DNA of 64,000 bases from Ornithodoros turicata (lineage: Eukaryota > Arthropoda > Arachnida > Ixodida > Argasidae). The notes beneath the pieces were generated by a model. That model was not told where the DNA came from, made no database searches, and was given only the letters and a program-made list of their open reading frames with translations. The position numbers and the translations under genes were made by a program. Shown here one piece after another: positions 35,701 to 47,904 of the stretch. The number at the start of each line of letters is the position of its first letter. The first letter of the stretch is position 1. Where the stretch lies: positions 25,218,550 through 25,282,549 of the forward strand of contig NC_088201.1 of the NCBI RefSeq assembly GCF_037126465.1, read 5' to 3'.

Positions 35701-38700
35701 CTGTTGTTGAAATTGCCTGCGGTGATTGGATGAACCACAACTTTGGGCAGCGCCTCCAAGGTTTCGCCGCATGGGTAATCACTGGTAGCTACAGTAGGTT
35801 TGCTATACTTGAAATTGTCTGGGGTGATTGGATGAACCACAATTTTGGCCAGCACGCTGGGCAGCGCCACCAAGGTTCTGCCACATTGGCAGTCACTGGT
35901 AGCTACAATAGGCTTGCTGTGCATAAAATTGCATGCATTGGATGACCGCGACTTTTAGCAGCAGGGTCGGCCAGCTCGTCCAAGGTTTCGCCGCATGGGA
36001 ATCACTGCTGTGCTTGAAGTTGCATGGACCACAACTTTGGGCAGCACGGTGGGCATCGCCACCAAGGTTTCGACGCATTGGCAGTCACTGAGAGCCATAG
36101 TATGGGCTTGCTGTTTCATGAAATTGCGTGCTGTTATTGGATGAACGCAACTTTGAGCAGCAGGGTGGGCCAGCTCCTCCAAGGCTTTGCCGCATGGGTA
36201 ATCACTGGTAGCCACAGTATGCTTGCTGGGCTTGAAAATGCATGCGGTGATTTGATGAACTACAACTTCGTCAGCACGGTCGGCCAACGCCTCTGAGGTT
36301 TCGCCGCATAGGAAGTCAGTGGTAGCCACAGAAGGCTTGCTGTGCTTGAAATTGTCTGCGGTGATTGAATGAACCACAACTTTGGACAGCAGGGTCGGGC
36401 AGCGCCTCCAAGGTTTCGCCGCAGTGGCAGTCACTTGTAGCTACGGGCTTGCAATGCTTGAATTTGCCAGCGGCGATTGGATGAACCTCGATTTTGGTCG
36501 GCGCCTCAAAGGTATCGCCGCATGAGGAGCTGCTGGTAGTCGGAATATAGGCTTGCTGTGATTGAAATTGCCTGCAGTGTTTGGATGGACCACGTCTATT
36601 GGCAGCTGGGTGGGACAGCCCCTCCAAGGCTTCGCTGCATTTGCAGTCACTGGTGGCCAGAGTATAGGCATGCTGTGCTTTATATTGCCTGCTGTGACTG
36701 CATGAATCGCGACCTTGGGCAGGAGGGTGGGACAGCACCTCCACGTTTAGCCGCATTGGCAGTCACTGGTAGCCACAGCAGGCTTGCTGTGCTTGTAATT
36801 GCCTGCTGTGACTGGATGAACCGCGACTTTGGGCAGCAGGGTGGGACAGCGCCTCCAAGTTTTGCCGCATTGGCAGTCACTGGTAGCCACAGTAGACTTG
36901 CTGTGCTTGGAATTGCCTGCTGTGATTGGATGAATCGCGACTTTGGGCAGCAGGGTGGGACAGCACCTCCAAGTTTTGCCGCATTGGCAGTCACTGGTAG
37001 CCACAGTAGACTTGCTGTGCTTGGAATTGCCTGCTGTGATTGGATGAATCGCGACTTTGGGCAGCAGGGTGGGACAGCACCTTCAAGTTTCGCCGCATTG
37101 GCAGTCACTGGTAGCCACAGTAGACTTGCTGTGCTTGGAATTGCCTGCTGTGATTGGATGAACCGCGACTTTGGGCAGCAGGGTGGGACAGCGCCTCCAA
37201 GTTTTGCCGCATTGACAGTCACTGGTAGCCACAGTAGACTTGCTGTGCTTGGAATTGCCTGCTGTGATTGGATGAACCGCGACTTTGGGCAGCAGGGTGG
37301 GACAGCGCCTCCAAGTTTTGCCGCATTGGCAGTCACTGGTAGCCACAGTAGACTTGCTGTGCTTGGAATTGCCTGCTGTGATTGGATGAATCGCGACTTT
37401 GGGCAGCAGGGTGGGACAGCACCTCCAAGTTTCGCCGCATTGGCAGTCACTGGTAGCCACAGTAGACTTGCTGTGCTTGGAATTGCCTGCTGTGATTGGA
37501 TGAACCGCGACTTTGGGCAGCAGGGTGGGACAGCGCCTCCAAGTTTTGCCGCATTGGCAGTCACTGGTAGCCACAGTAGACTTGCTGTGCTTGGAATTGC
37601 CTGCTGTGATTGGATGAATCGCGACTTTGGGCAGCAGGGTGGGACAGCACCTCCAAGTTTCGCCGCATTGGCAGTCACTGGTAGCCACGGTAGACTTGCT
37701 GTGCTTGGAATTGCCTGCTGTGATTGGATGAACCGCGACTTTGGGCAGCAGGGTGGGACAGCGCCTCCAAGTTTTGCCGCATTGGTAGTCACTGGTAGCC
37801 ACAGTAGACTTGCTGTGCTTGAAATTGCCTGCTGTGATTGGATGAACCGCGACTTTGGGCAGCACGATTCGGCAGCACGATGGGACAGCACCTCCAAGTT
37901 TCGCCGCATTGGCAGTCACTGGTAGCCACAGTAGACTTGCTGTGCTTGGAATTGCCTGCTGTGACTGGATGAATCGCGACTTTGGGCAGCAGGGTGGGAC
38001 AGCACCTCCAAGTTTCGCCGCATTGGCAGTCACTGGTAGCCACAGTAGACTTGCTGTGCTTGGAATTGCCTGCTGTGACTGGATGAACCGCGACTTTGGG
38101 CAGCAGGGTGGGACAGCGCCTCCAAGTTTTGCCGCATTGGCAGTCACTGGTAGCCACAGTAGACTTGCTGTGCTTGAAATTGCCTGCTGTGATTGGATGA
38201 ATCGCGACTTTGGGCAGCAGGGTGGGACAGCACCTCCAAGTTTCGCCGCATTGGCAGTCACTGGTAGCCACAGTAGACTTGCTGTGCTTGGAATTGCCTA
38301 CTGTGATTGGATGAACCGCGACTTTGGGCAGCAGGGTGGGACAGCGCCTCCAAGTTTTGCCGCATTGGCAGTCACTGGTAGCCACAGTGGACTTGCTGTG
38401 CTTGAAATTGCCTGCTGTGATTGGATGAACCGCGACTTTGGGCAGCACGATTCGGCAGCACGATGGGACAGCACCTCCAAGTTTCGCCGCATTGGCAGTC
38501 ACTGGTAGCCACAGTAGACTTGCTGTGCTTGGAATTGCCTGCTGTGACTGGATGAATCGCGACTTTGGGCAGCAGGGTGGGACAGCACCTCCAAGTTTCG
38601 CCGCATTAGCAGTCACTGCTAGCCACAGTAGATTTGCTGTGCTTGGAATTGCCTGCTGTGACTGGGTGAATCGCGACTTTGGGCAGCAGGGTGGGACAGC

Positions 38701-40791
38701 ACCTCCAAGTTTCGCCGCATAGGCAGTCACTGGTAGCCAGAGTAGACTTGCTGTGCTCGGAATTTCCTGCTGTGATTGGATGAACCGCGACTTTGGGAAG
38801 CACGATGGGACAGCACCTCCAACGTTTCGCCGCATAGGCGGTCACTGGTAGCCACAGCAGGCTTGCTGTGCATGAAATTGTCTACAACGACTGGCTGAAC
38901 GGTGACTTTGGGCAGCAGGATCTCCGACAGCGCCTCCAAGGTTTCAACGCTCTACTCATTGGTGACTGAGACGCTGCTTGCCGCAAATACTTCGCATGGT
39001 TGTTGCTCGTGTAGACTGCTTGCAGGGTTTCGTGTAATCATAAATGTTGTTTCCTTGCTCCTTCAACGTAATGCGGCGGCCGATCAAACCGATGCTCGAA
39101 TGACTTCGAAAGTCATATCTGTACGTCAAACACTATCATTTGTCTAGCTATGGAGTTTTTGCTCAATCTATGTGACAAACATAACGAAGGTTTCAAAAAT
39201 CGATGGTGATTTTCCTTTGTGGACACGAGGATGCCAAGTTCGTTTTTTGTCTCCGTGTCTCTGGTTTTTCTTTATGTCATCATGTACCAGCTAGTCTGCG
39301 CTCTCTCCCTTCTATCGACTCCTTCACTAAAACGGTTTGATACGTGTCTTGTTTGAGTTCGCCAAAAGATAACGTGTCCGCCTAAGTTTCTTAGCCTGAT
39401 GTGATTTTCCCAAGAAGTCATGATTGGGTCGTGCGTCCACAAAGGAAATTCGCGATTATTGTACGCTTACCGTCATGAAGTACAATATGACACCCATGCT
39501 CCATATGTCCGCTAGGTGTGGTTGGTAGGGAATGCCAGTGAGAAGCTCTGGTGAAGCGTATGCGTAACTTCCGCAAAAGGTTGAACTGAGTGGGCCTTGG
39601 TACTTAAACCGCTGTGACTTGGTATCCAGGCGCAAGTGCGAACGGGCGAAGCCGAAGTCTGCGATCTTCAGCTCCATTTGCTTACTCAGTAGCAAGTTGT
39701 CGCACTTGAGGTCACGGTGCACGATTCCCTGATACGACAGCATGCAAGAACGTGCTCAGATGTGGCACACGGCTTCATAATCTATGTGCGTCATTGCATG
39801 ATACCAATGGGCGCCGCGAAGAGTCTAAAGGGGTATGTAGGGGCTGATTTTAGCGCAGTGCCTCGAAAAAATCTTCTAAATCGAGCGGGAAATGGGCAAA
39901 AACGCTACGCACTCCGCCCGCCGCTCCTTCTCATAGAGACCCGGCACCAGTTGACGACAGTTATGCGGCGCCCTTACAACACATCAAACAGCGCGACAAT
40001 ACATAGGATGAGTAATGCAACGGATTTGGTGCTTACTTTGTTGTGCAAGTAAGTGACTCCATCAACCAGGTGTCGAAACCACCCCCGGGCTGTTGCCTCA
40101 CCCACGCGCTTGACACGACGCAGATAGTCCCGCAGAGAACCATTGTGCGCTAATTCCATTACAATATAAACCCTGCATGACGCAATTCCGCAATAGTGTA
40201 CAGGGTGTGAAGTCACGTCTAAAGAAAAGATATCACGGAGAATGGGTAGGTTGACGTGTAAATTTCAAGCGTGGATTCGTAGTGTATCATGCGTTTTCGC
40301 AGCGGATAATAATTAAAATGCTGCAAGCTTGCGCTCTACGGATCGCTAGTTGGTGGAAGGGTCCGCTAGGGTACTAAAGGTGGATTCGATTCTCACCTAT
40401 TAACGCTCTCGATTACTTCTAGGTGGCGTATGACGTTCTGATGGCGCAGGTACCTGATCACTTGGAGTTCCCTGGTTAAGAACTTTTCGGCGTAGTTCCT
40501 AGGCACCTTCGCCTTGCATACTATCTTGACAGCGACGTCTGTATCCAGCCTCAGCGAGTGCGCCCTGTAGACACCTCCATAACTTCCTTGACCCAAGAGT
40601 CCGAGGGCGATGTAGTTGAATCTCCGAAGAAGACCTCGACTTGTGGCCGCTACACTGTTGCCTCTGCTATCGCCTCTCAATCCACTGCTTCGCAGCAGTA
40701 AATAACTACGCGCTGAGCGGCTTTCCACCTGAGCCGCAAGGGAAGGAAGAAACGGCAATCTTAAGAGCACGTTAGCCATCATGTACTGCAC
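26712..40791 (-). CDS. TSSK-type serine/threonine kinase, four coding exons
   Basis: On the minus strand the coding exons are 40791-40397, 40172-40037, 39728-39471 and 26993-26712. All junctions are GT/AG, phases agree, and they give 356 aa ending in TAA. Kinase signatures in order: glycine loop GQGSYGGV (about 67-74), VAVK with the catalytic Lys near 89, RE of helix C near 107-108, HRDLKCDN (181-188), DFG (201-203) and [10 protein letters not shown] (229-238). Then come GIPYQP and [10 protein letters not shown], and PYEESN opens exon 4. [11 protein letters not shown] with GIPYQP is typical of testis-specific serine kinases. The usual APE reads SPE. There is an N-terminal extension of about 55 residues before the kinase domain; an alternative ATG lies four codons downstream. 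The C-terminal tail is basic. Intron 3 is about 12.5 kb and is nearly filled by satellite DNA. A role in sperm development is inferred from the family only. Confidence 0.87.
28350..35400. repeat. 102-bp monomer block with higher-order repeats
   Basis: The monomer period measured between GCGACAGGCT cores is 102 bp, for example 30811 to 30913. Longer segments are copied nearly unchanged. The run at about 30.40-31.10 kb recurs 1011 bp later, and that at about 29.57-30.53 kb recurs 3021 bp later. One marker monomer (coding [10 protein letters not shown] on the plus strand) appears at 30546, 31557, 33568 and 35089. Some monomers carry internal deletions or single-base losses (for example a missing G near 30478), so frame is not kept across the block. 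Confidence 0.9.
36750..38900. repeat. 114-bp monomer block, two alternating subtypes
   Basis: AGTAGA cores at 36891 and 37005 give a 114-bp period. Monomers fall into two forms that often alternate: AACCGCGAC followed by CGCCTCC, and AATCGCGAC followed by CACCTCC. A longer monomer carrying ACGATTCGGCAGC occurs near 37845 and 38429, a spacing of about 584 bp, which fits one 128-bp plus four 114-bp units. Confidence 0.85.
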
Positions 40792-40799
40792 TGTTCACT

Positions 40800-42900
40800 A
40801 CTATACGGCGTGAGTGCATTGGGCAGATACGCAAATCACAGACTCTTTTTCGGTACTTGGTCCTCCAGCTTTTGGCTTGTCCTTAACTATAGAGCTAGTA
40901 GATATGCTGTTGTGTGGCGTGGTGCTGAAAACTGCTGCCAAGATGCTGTATGAGGGAACCGGGAACCGAAGAGCATATGATAAACGTAAACGTGATCACA
41001 TTTTGCTGGTCAGCCTCATATGCATGGCTGCAAACGCGCGAAGTCTGCTTCGTGCTCGTGGCAAATCTTATGTGATTGAACAATGTAGCTATTACACTGC
41101 ATAGATGTGCGGTGCAGAACTGCGTGATCATCTGCTTCAGTCACCGACCCATCTATTTGGTCAACGGTGAACCACCGTGCAAGTGTCTGTTGCAAGTCTT
41201 TAGGGAATTTCCAAGACGCATGATTCCGGCTGTGAAGCAGAATGCATATCCTATAGTTTGAACTCACAAGAGTCGATGTGCTATCAGTCTTATCCCCTTG
41301 CGAGCCCTTAGCCATGCGCTTTGTGGCCCAGATCAGAAAGCTGTCGCCTGTTTCTCCCTTGGAACATTTCGAGAAGTAGCCATGATGTCTGGAACGAGCT
41401 CGTGACTCGTGCTGACTTCGTATCGATAGCCCACTATCCATCTGTATCCGCTCTGCGAGACAGGCGGGTTATAGGTTAGATAATGGCCACTGAAAGGGCT
41501 AATTCGTATTATTGGGGAGAGGAAGTAACATATAGAGGTTACCGTTATCATAAGGCTTACCGCCATTCATGTTTATGATTGCGATTACGTTGGTAATGGT
41601 AACTAGGGGCGGATCTCGAGGGGGGGGGGGGGGGGGGAGACCCTGACCCCACCGTCGATTACTGTCATCGTTTGCATCAGTTGAGCTTAAGCAGTGCAAA
41701 TGTATATTGAATGCCCTGTTCCAGGCCGGACACCCCTATACTCCTAAGAAAAAACATGGATCCACCCCTCTGATGGTGACGTAATTACGAAGAATTGGAT
41801 GCAGATGAACGGTACAGTTGTGTGTCACTGCAGTGAACCCTGTAATCGGTAGATGTGATGATGGGTGCAGTGGGGGTGTCATAGCCCGCGAAAACCAACA
41901 GATGGTTTCTTTCTTTCTTTTTTTAGCTTATTCGAGTAGCATGCCTGTCCGGGCGGCACTGTATTCGTGGACGATGTTTCGAGCAAATGCAAACGTCGTC
42001 TGCATATTCTTCCATAGGGTCGTCGTTGTTCGGCAGACTTATACGTAACGCGTTACCAGTAATTGCGTTACTAGTAATCAGTTACTTTTTCGACTAATTT
42101 TGCGAGTAATCGATTGGTTTTCCGAGCAAGTAATTTTTCAAGTAATCTTATTATAATTTTGAGTAATCGGTAATCGATTACTTTTCGATTAAGCTTTGCT
42201 CATACACGAAACCAACCCACAGGCGCCATCACAGTATTTCCTATCTGCTTTGCTTTCCACTACCACGAGTGGAGGTCATTGTAATAGTACTAGCGTATCA
42301 AGACGGGCTAGTTGGTACAGGTCCACGATGGGGAGAGCAAAGGGAGAGCAAGCAAGACAAACACAACCGCACAACATAAACCCAACCACCCGGCTTGGAA
42401 TTATGGCACCGGATGTACTCTCTGGCTGCCTTTTTGCTGCCTTTTCCTCAGGCGCTGTAAGGCAAATGTCAGCACAATTATCAATGAAGCTGGCCCAGGA
42501 CATACGATAGCCTCCCCCCGCGCAGCGTGACGCCGCGTGACAGGCAGATGGCTTCGTCTTCTCCGGCGTTTTGAAGGGGCACTGAAGTGCAAAAAAATCC
42601 TCGCTGCTGAATGACAGATGCCGTTACCTTGACACCAACGCAAAAGGAACGGGATTCATCCGTTGTGTCATTAGTAATTATAAGCGAAAGAAACCGCGAT
42701 GTTTTGCTTTCCCTCTCCTTGTCAAGAAGACACAGAACGCGAAACAGGCCTCGGGTTGGTCTCCTCAAACGATGTCCCGCGATGATTAGACAACTCGTTT
42801 GCGGAGACCAATGAGAGCGCACTCCGCATGGAGAGGGAGAGGAAAAGCGCAAATTTCCGGGCGCCGGACGGCAGGTTACGGGAGCTAGGTTGAACAATAA
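40800..42900. other. Gene-poor interval upstream of the kinase
   Basis: No exon with family resemblance. The kinase promoter should lie just above 40791 but no core element can be chosen. 42050-42185 is an AT-rich stretch of repeated TAATCGATTA and GTAACGCGTTAC-type palindromes, probably a degenerate MITE. Confidence 0.35.
41604..41775. mobile_element. Short MITE with GGGGCGGATC ends
   Basis: AGGGGCGGATCTCGAGG at 41604 and CATGGATCCACCCCTC ending about 41772 are imperfect inverted ends around a poly-G run (41621-41638) and a non-coding core. Similar end at 21590-21601. Confidence 0.45.
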
Positions 42901-43009
42901 CACGAGAGCATCACTGTGTGTGTGTGTCCTTTTCGTCCGTGCCTCTCGGTTTTCCTTCTTGATAAAGTAGCAGCTTCGCCTGCACCCTATCTCTACTCTA
43001 TATAAAGCG

Positions 43010-43252
43010 AAAGTCGAGATTTCTTGGATTTCGTGTTAGCGCCGCGAAGCAGCTGTGACTAGGGAGGGGGAGACGGGCGGTGAGTATGCGTCCTGGGCCG
43101 ACCTCAGGGGAACAGTTCCGACATCCGTCCGGAAAGTCTGCCGGAAACCCCAGGGAAAACCTCAGACAGCACAACCGGTGGTAGGACTCGAACCCCCCCC
43201 CCCCTCCACACACACACACACACCAGTCTACTGCACGACCTATAGGAGTAAC
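43010..43252 (-). mobile_element. Tick SINE with tRNA-like head
   Basis: Same family as 21945-22190: GTTAGCGCCGCGAAGCAGCTGTGACTA at the tail side, CCAGGGAAAACCTCAGACAGC in the body and a B box GGTAGGACTCGAACCC (plus-strand view) broken by a poly-C and CA run at 43193-43222. Confidence 0.75.
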
Positions 43253-44164
43253 CACCATCGAGCGGCTGCTTTTATCCAGGGACTGAAAACGGAACGGAAC
43301 CGAAAACCGCTTGGAACCCAAATCGAAACCGTACCCTGAACCGAAAAATGTGATTTCGGTTACCGGTTCATATGAATCGGTTCAAGCGTTAACGCGAACA
43401 TCTTTGGATGTGATATTTGTATCGCTTTACAACTCTGATTAGTGGTTTTGTACGTGCTTCTGATAGCACGTACAACACGTTGCACGTACTTCTGAAGCAT
43501 AGATCTCTTCGTCATGTGTTTTTCATTCAGAAGTTGTGTAGACAACATACGACCTTACGCGCTCGGACCCATAATCGCGATGACATAGGCATCGTATGAC
43601 ATGTATTGCATGCGTCCCTTACGAGCTATGAACTGTATTATTGTGATCATTTAAGATACCAAGCGTTGCACGTTGTTCGTTTCCACAAAGAGGAAACCTG
43701 TCTGAAGACACTGTACATGACATAATGATGGTCCGTTGTAACCTGCCGTATACGGAGAACGACGTATGGACTTCCCTTTGGCGGCCTGTTCTGACGTCTA
43801 TTATGTTATTTCTGTACGTTACAAAAGTATGTTTTCTTGCATAGATACGATGCGTTGTACTCTTCGATGGCTACACTTCTCCTCAAAGTAAAGGGGAAAC
43901 AGTTCCAGACGTTTTCGCTAATCTATACTTGCGGTGCAGTCCCGCTAGGCTTTTCGAATAAAATTTCCTGCAACAGATAAATATGTACAGCTTTACCCGT
44001 TTGCACTTTGTAGCCCATTTTGTGACATCCCGCAGCCTGTGGATAGATCCTAGAGAAAACTGAAAATACCGGTTCAACAACGACGAACATGGGGGGAGAC
44101 AAAAGACAAACACCAAGCAGCTCAACGTGTTCTCTTCTCCGTGTTGCCCAAGCTCTGGCTTCAT

Positions 44165-44320
44165 TTTTTTAAATTCCGTGTTAGCGCCGCGAGCAACTGT
44201 GCCTACGAGCGGCGTACAGACGTGGACAGATGGAGAGAGTACAGCAGGAAGGAATGGGGGACAGGGTGTTAGTATGCGTCCTGGGCCGACTTCAGGGGGA
44301 ACTGTGCCGACACAAGCTCT
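44165..44320 (-). mobile_element. Tick SINE, head missing
   Basis: CGTGTTAGCGCCGCGAGCAACTG, GAGCGGCGTACAGACGTGGACAG and GGGCCGACTTCAGGGGGAACTGTGCCGACA match the other copies. It stops before the tRNA-like head. A poly-T run at 44405-44428 marks the tail of another minus-strand insertion to its right. Confidence 0.7.
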
Positions 44321-44429
44321 GGCTTCATCTTCAATCGAGGGTCAAGATAAATTTTTTAGCCGCAGGGACTGCAGATCAGCTATTTCTGCTTCTTCTTCCT
44401 CTTTCCTTTTTTTTTTTTTTTTTTTTTTC

Positions 44430-47400
44430 AGAACTTGTGGTGGTGCTAGCTGGGGTGCTTCGTATTCATCCTGCTCCAGGCGGGAGCTCACCTTGGGACG
44501 GCTCTGGAGAAGTGCAGTGGGAATGACAAGAAGCTCGATTTTGCGCGATCATTTGAACATTCGCGGCATAGTGCTGTTTCCCAAATGACAAGCTCGTCTT
44601 GCATTCCTAAAGAAGCTCTGCTGAGAGCTTGGTTTATTTTCGCTCGAGACGCATGATGTATACCTTTTCGCTATTAGAAACAAAAGTGACGAAGGAAATA
44701 CCGAGCATCTTAATCGCAAGATTCCACCGGGGGCCCCGACGGCAGGTGGCCAGGAATGCAGGCGACGCAGTCAGTGCAAGATCGAATTTGTCACTGCCTC
44801 GTTGTGTCAACGGGAGGTGTGTCCTTGAACGACCCTGCTTTCCTTTTTCTTTTCTCCTGACATGGTAACTTATGCGTCGTACAGGTCTAACGATGACTCT
44901 CGCTGACTGCTGCCACATACCGCGACATTCTATTCCAGGGTACGGTTTGCAGTGAAGCCATTTCAGCCTCTTGCACTGTATTATTTCTGCAGATGGAGCC
45001 ACTGCTGCTGTTTTCTTGGTTTTGTGTTGATCACGCGTTAATAGTGCTTGGGATACCTCAAGGTTGAAGACTTGAAATAATGAATGCCTCCCATCAAGGG
45101 GTAGTTCTGCCTTAGTCCCAGAATTAATTGCAGTCTTTTTTAGGGAAGAAGTGTGTGAATGACTAATGTGAGTCGACAGGTTTTTCGTTTGGGCTACAGC
45201 GACGTTCCGTCGACGAGGACGGCCTTACTCGATTTTATTATCTTTTTGAGAGCAAAGACAGAACATCCCAGTGAAGCGATCGGTTGCTGAAAAAAATAGC
45301 TCAAAGAGTCTTCAAGAAATTGACTTGCTGCCTCCTTGCGCGAGTTGAAATCCCTAAATAGCGAGATAGACAGTCAGCTGGTAACGTTCAACCTCCATTG
45401 TATCGTGCGATCGCAGAGCCGTTATATAGCCGCGATACTGCGTTGATAACATCACGGTGAATCTACCACGCCTACGGGAACCAATGACAACGTGCATGAC
45501 TCAGAATCTTTCTAGGTTGATTGGGTGCGGTAGACACGGTACATGGGAAGCCATGTTATCAATGGTCTACTAACGCTCACCAGTATTATCACGTCGAGCA
45601 GTTTGTGGAATTGAACTTATCAGCACTGCATGTGCGCAAGTTACACGTTATTTTCTCTTTTCTTATTGTTATTTTTATTTATTTATCCCACGTGTGGAAC
45701 CGCTGACACGAGCGTTCGATGCATTGCTTGCATGACTTGCGCTTTGTGCGCCGCTGAATTATCTCGCTCTTATCACGGCCGTTCTGCGTGATAGGGGTCG
45801 CTTTGCTGGCTTGTGCTTTGGTCCATTTCCTCGAAAGTATTCTTGCGTCGATGGCGCGTGTGCGGCAGCGAAGCATAGTGTTGTAAATGGTGGGAAGTGT
45901 TATGGTTGTGTATGAAGAAGAGTGAGGGTGAATTATGGTGAGCAGTTTTAAGTATCTCTTTAGACCGCAAGCAAGCGGGGTAGTTGGTAACTGTTCAACA
46001 GAAGGAAGACCCAGCTGCTACTCTCAACTAAAGTAATTTACTGTCAGTGCATACAACGAGGTCCTGAATGTGCAAGGGCCCGTACACAGGCACGTGATAA
46101 GTCATATGGTTAGCAAAGAGTGAAAAAAAAAAAGAGGAGAGGAAGAGTCAGTAACGGGTATATCACCAAGGCACGTGTGCCAACCTACCGATATGGCATT
46201 ATGAACAGGTTGGCTTCCTATTCGTGCATCAAGTAAACAATTTCACGCTGCAACAGATTAACAGAGGGTGAGCCGACCCAGTTTAATTCGTCGTGCGTAA
46301 AAAAAGAAAAGACTCTTTGCAAATTTCCCTGGTACTTTTGTTACGATGTGTAGCCAAGATCGACGTTCGCTTAAATTTTTACGGTGACGATTTCCACGAG
46401 GGACTGTGGTATACAGTTAATATGCACGCCATTTTCATCTTGTCTTTTTAAGTAAAGCCTATACGCGTCTTCTTAGAATGGCCAACGCCGGACAGATTTA
46501 TGATTCGTAAGCCAGCGTGCGAAGCGTGTCTCGCGTTTTTCTGCGCCAAGTAACAAATGTGTCCCGGGCAATCCACACCCAAATTAACCTCGACAGGTGA
46601 GTACAGAGTGATGATTATCGCGTAGCGGCGCACAGCGGGCATGGGACTGACTCGTTGTCAAAGGCCGAAAACGGGCTGCAGTAATAGACCTGATTGCGCA
46701 ATGGGTGGCAGTAAGCTGGGCTAAACTCTTTTATGCCTTCGCGGGACCACCTCTCGTGAAGATCAAAGGCAGCCGCTGAAGACAACGCCCCCTGCGGCAC
46801 GAAATTAATTACGCCTCGCGCGGTGATCAGCACCGAGCAACGTGCGAATTTCTTCACGCCGCGTTTTGCCCTCGCATTATATTTTTTGTGTATGTTCCTC
46901 GGCAGTTCTTCTGCCCAGAGATACTTGTGAACTACCCCAGACGGCAATAGCACCTGGGCTAATATTTTTGGCTTTGCCTGCCGTTTCTCTCTAAAGATAG
47001 CCAGATAAAAAGTTCGCGTAACCAGATTTAAACGAAAAGATGGTGACATGGATGAGCGACTGCCTCGTTCGAAATTATTTCTTTTGAGATTCATCTAGCT
47101 TAGAAATCATCGAATATACGTTTTGACGCCAAATGGCAAGTTTATGCTTCTCAATTTCAAAATCAATGAATGCCAAGGCGAGTGAGCCTAATACGTATCA
47201 TGTGTCCGCGCTACGTCCACAGATTTCCCTTGTGACGTCACACCGAGAACATCACGTCTTCCCACAGAGGTTATACTTCATGCATCATGCAAACACCACG
47301 CTTGTGAGCATGGAAAAATAGATGCCTTGTCGTACCGATAGAGCTCATTTAGAATTGGCTGGACCCGCACTTAAACGTCAGCGTCGCAAAAATTTATCGA

Positions 47401-47900
47401 TCAGCCACGTCATCTGTCGCACAGGGTTCGCATAACCGTTAACCTGGTGAAGTCATGCGTGTACATTGTAATCTCGCACATGAAAACTTACCTTGACGGA
47501 AACTAGAAATACAGTTTCTCCAAAAGCACTGCCATCATCATGATGTGTGTGTGTGTGTTGGGGGGGGGGGGGAGGGCCTCTTAGCCTGTGACTTCAGTTC
47601 AAGGTGATGCATATAGAACGGAACTGCCTGACGGGTAGCGGAAATGACGCCTATTACTCGTCATCCCCGGGGCGTCGCAGGTCCTAACTTCCCCAACTAC
47701 GCACAGTTTCCACTCGTCTGTTTTGATTAAACAGTAAAAGAACGAGAAGAAGAAGAAGATATAATTCCATGTGGAAGCTTTACTCGCTTTACTATTTCGA
47801 GTGCTTCTTCATTCGGGAAGACGACGTAACACATTCCCGTGTATTGCTAAACAATACTCAACAATTCAGGCCGGGTTAGTGGTTGTGTGGTCTGGAAGTG
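44430..47900. other. Gene-poor interval
   Basis: No conserved exon seen. 45445-45570 repeats the 1655-1775 sequence. A G-run and TG repeats lie at 47547-47573. Confidence 0.35.
46615..47094 (-). pseudogene. Unrecognised 159-codon frame, possible transposase remnant
   Basis: The frame contains ARCSVLITARGVINFVPQGA, which loosely recalls the 'VMVW..IS.RG...FV.QG' core of Tc1/mariner transposases, but the catalytic residues cannot be placed and no inverted ends are seen. It could be a chance open frame. Confidence 0.2.
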
Positions 47901-47904
47901 CTGT

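Larger units (their letters stand above)
27340..38960. repeat. 11.6-kb tandem satellite array inside kinase intron 3
   Basis: Continuous tandem repeats from about 27340 to 38960. All blocks share cores such as TTGTGCTTGAAATTG, TGATTGGATGAAC and CTCCAAGGTTTCG. Four blocks are visible: about 27.34-28.35 kb (101-105-bp monomers), 28.35-35.40 kb (102-bp monomers), 35.40-36.75 kb (diverged transition) and 36.75-38.90 kb (114-bp monomers). The 114-bp form has about 12 extra bases (GGGTGGGACAGC) after the GGGCAGCA core. The array lies wholly between kinase exons 3 and 4. Long open frames occur on both strands because 102 and 114 are multiples of three; I do not call them genes. Confidence 0.95.

Noticed and set aside
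36558..37925. 455-codon plus-strand frame as a gene
   Set aside because: Made of 114-bp satellite monomers with equally long minus-strand frames over the same bases.
27340..38960. CRISPR-like array
   Set aside because: Contiguous tandem monomers with no unique spacers, in a eukaryotic intron.
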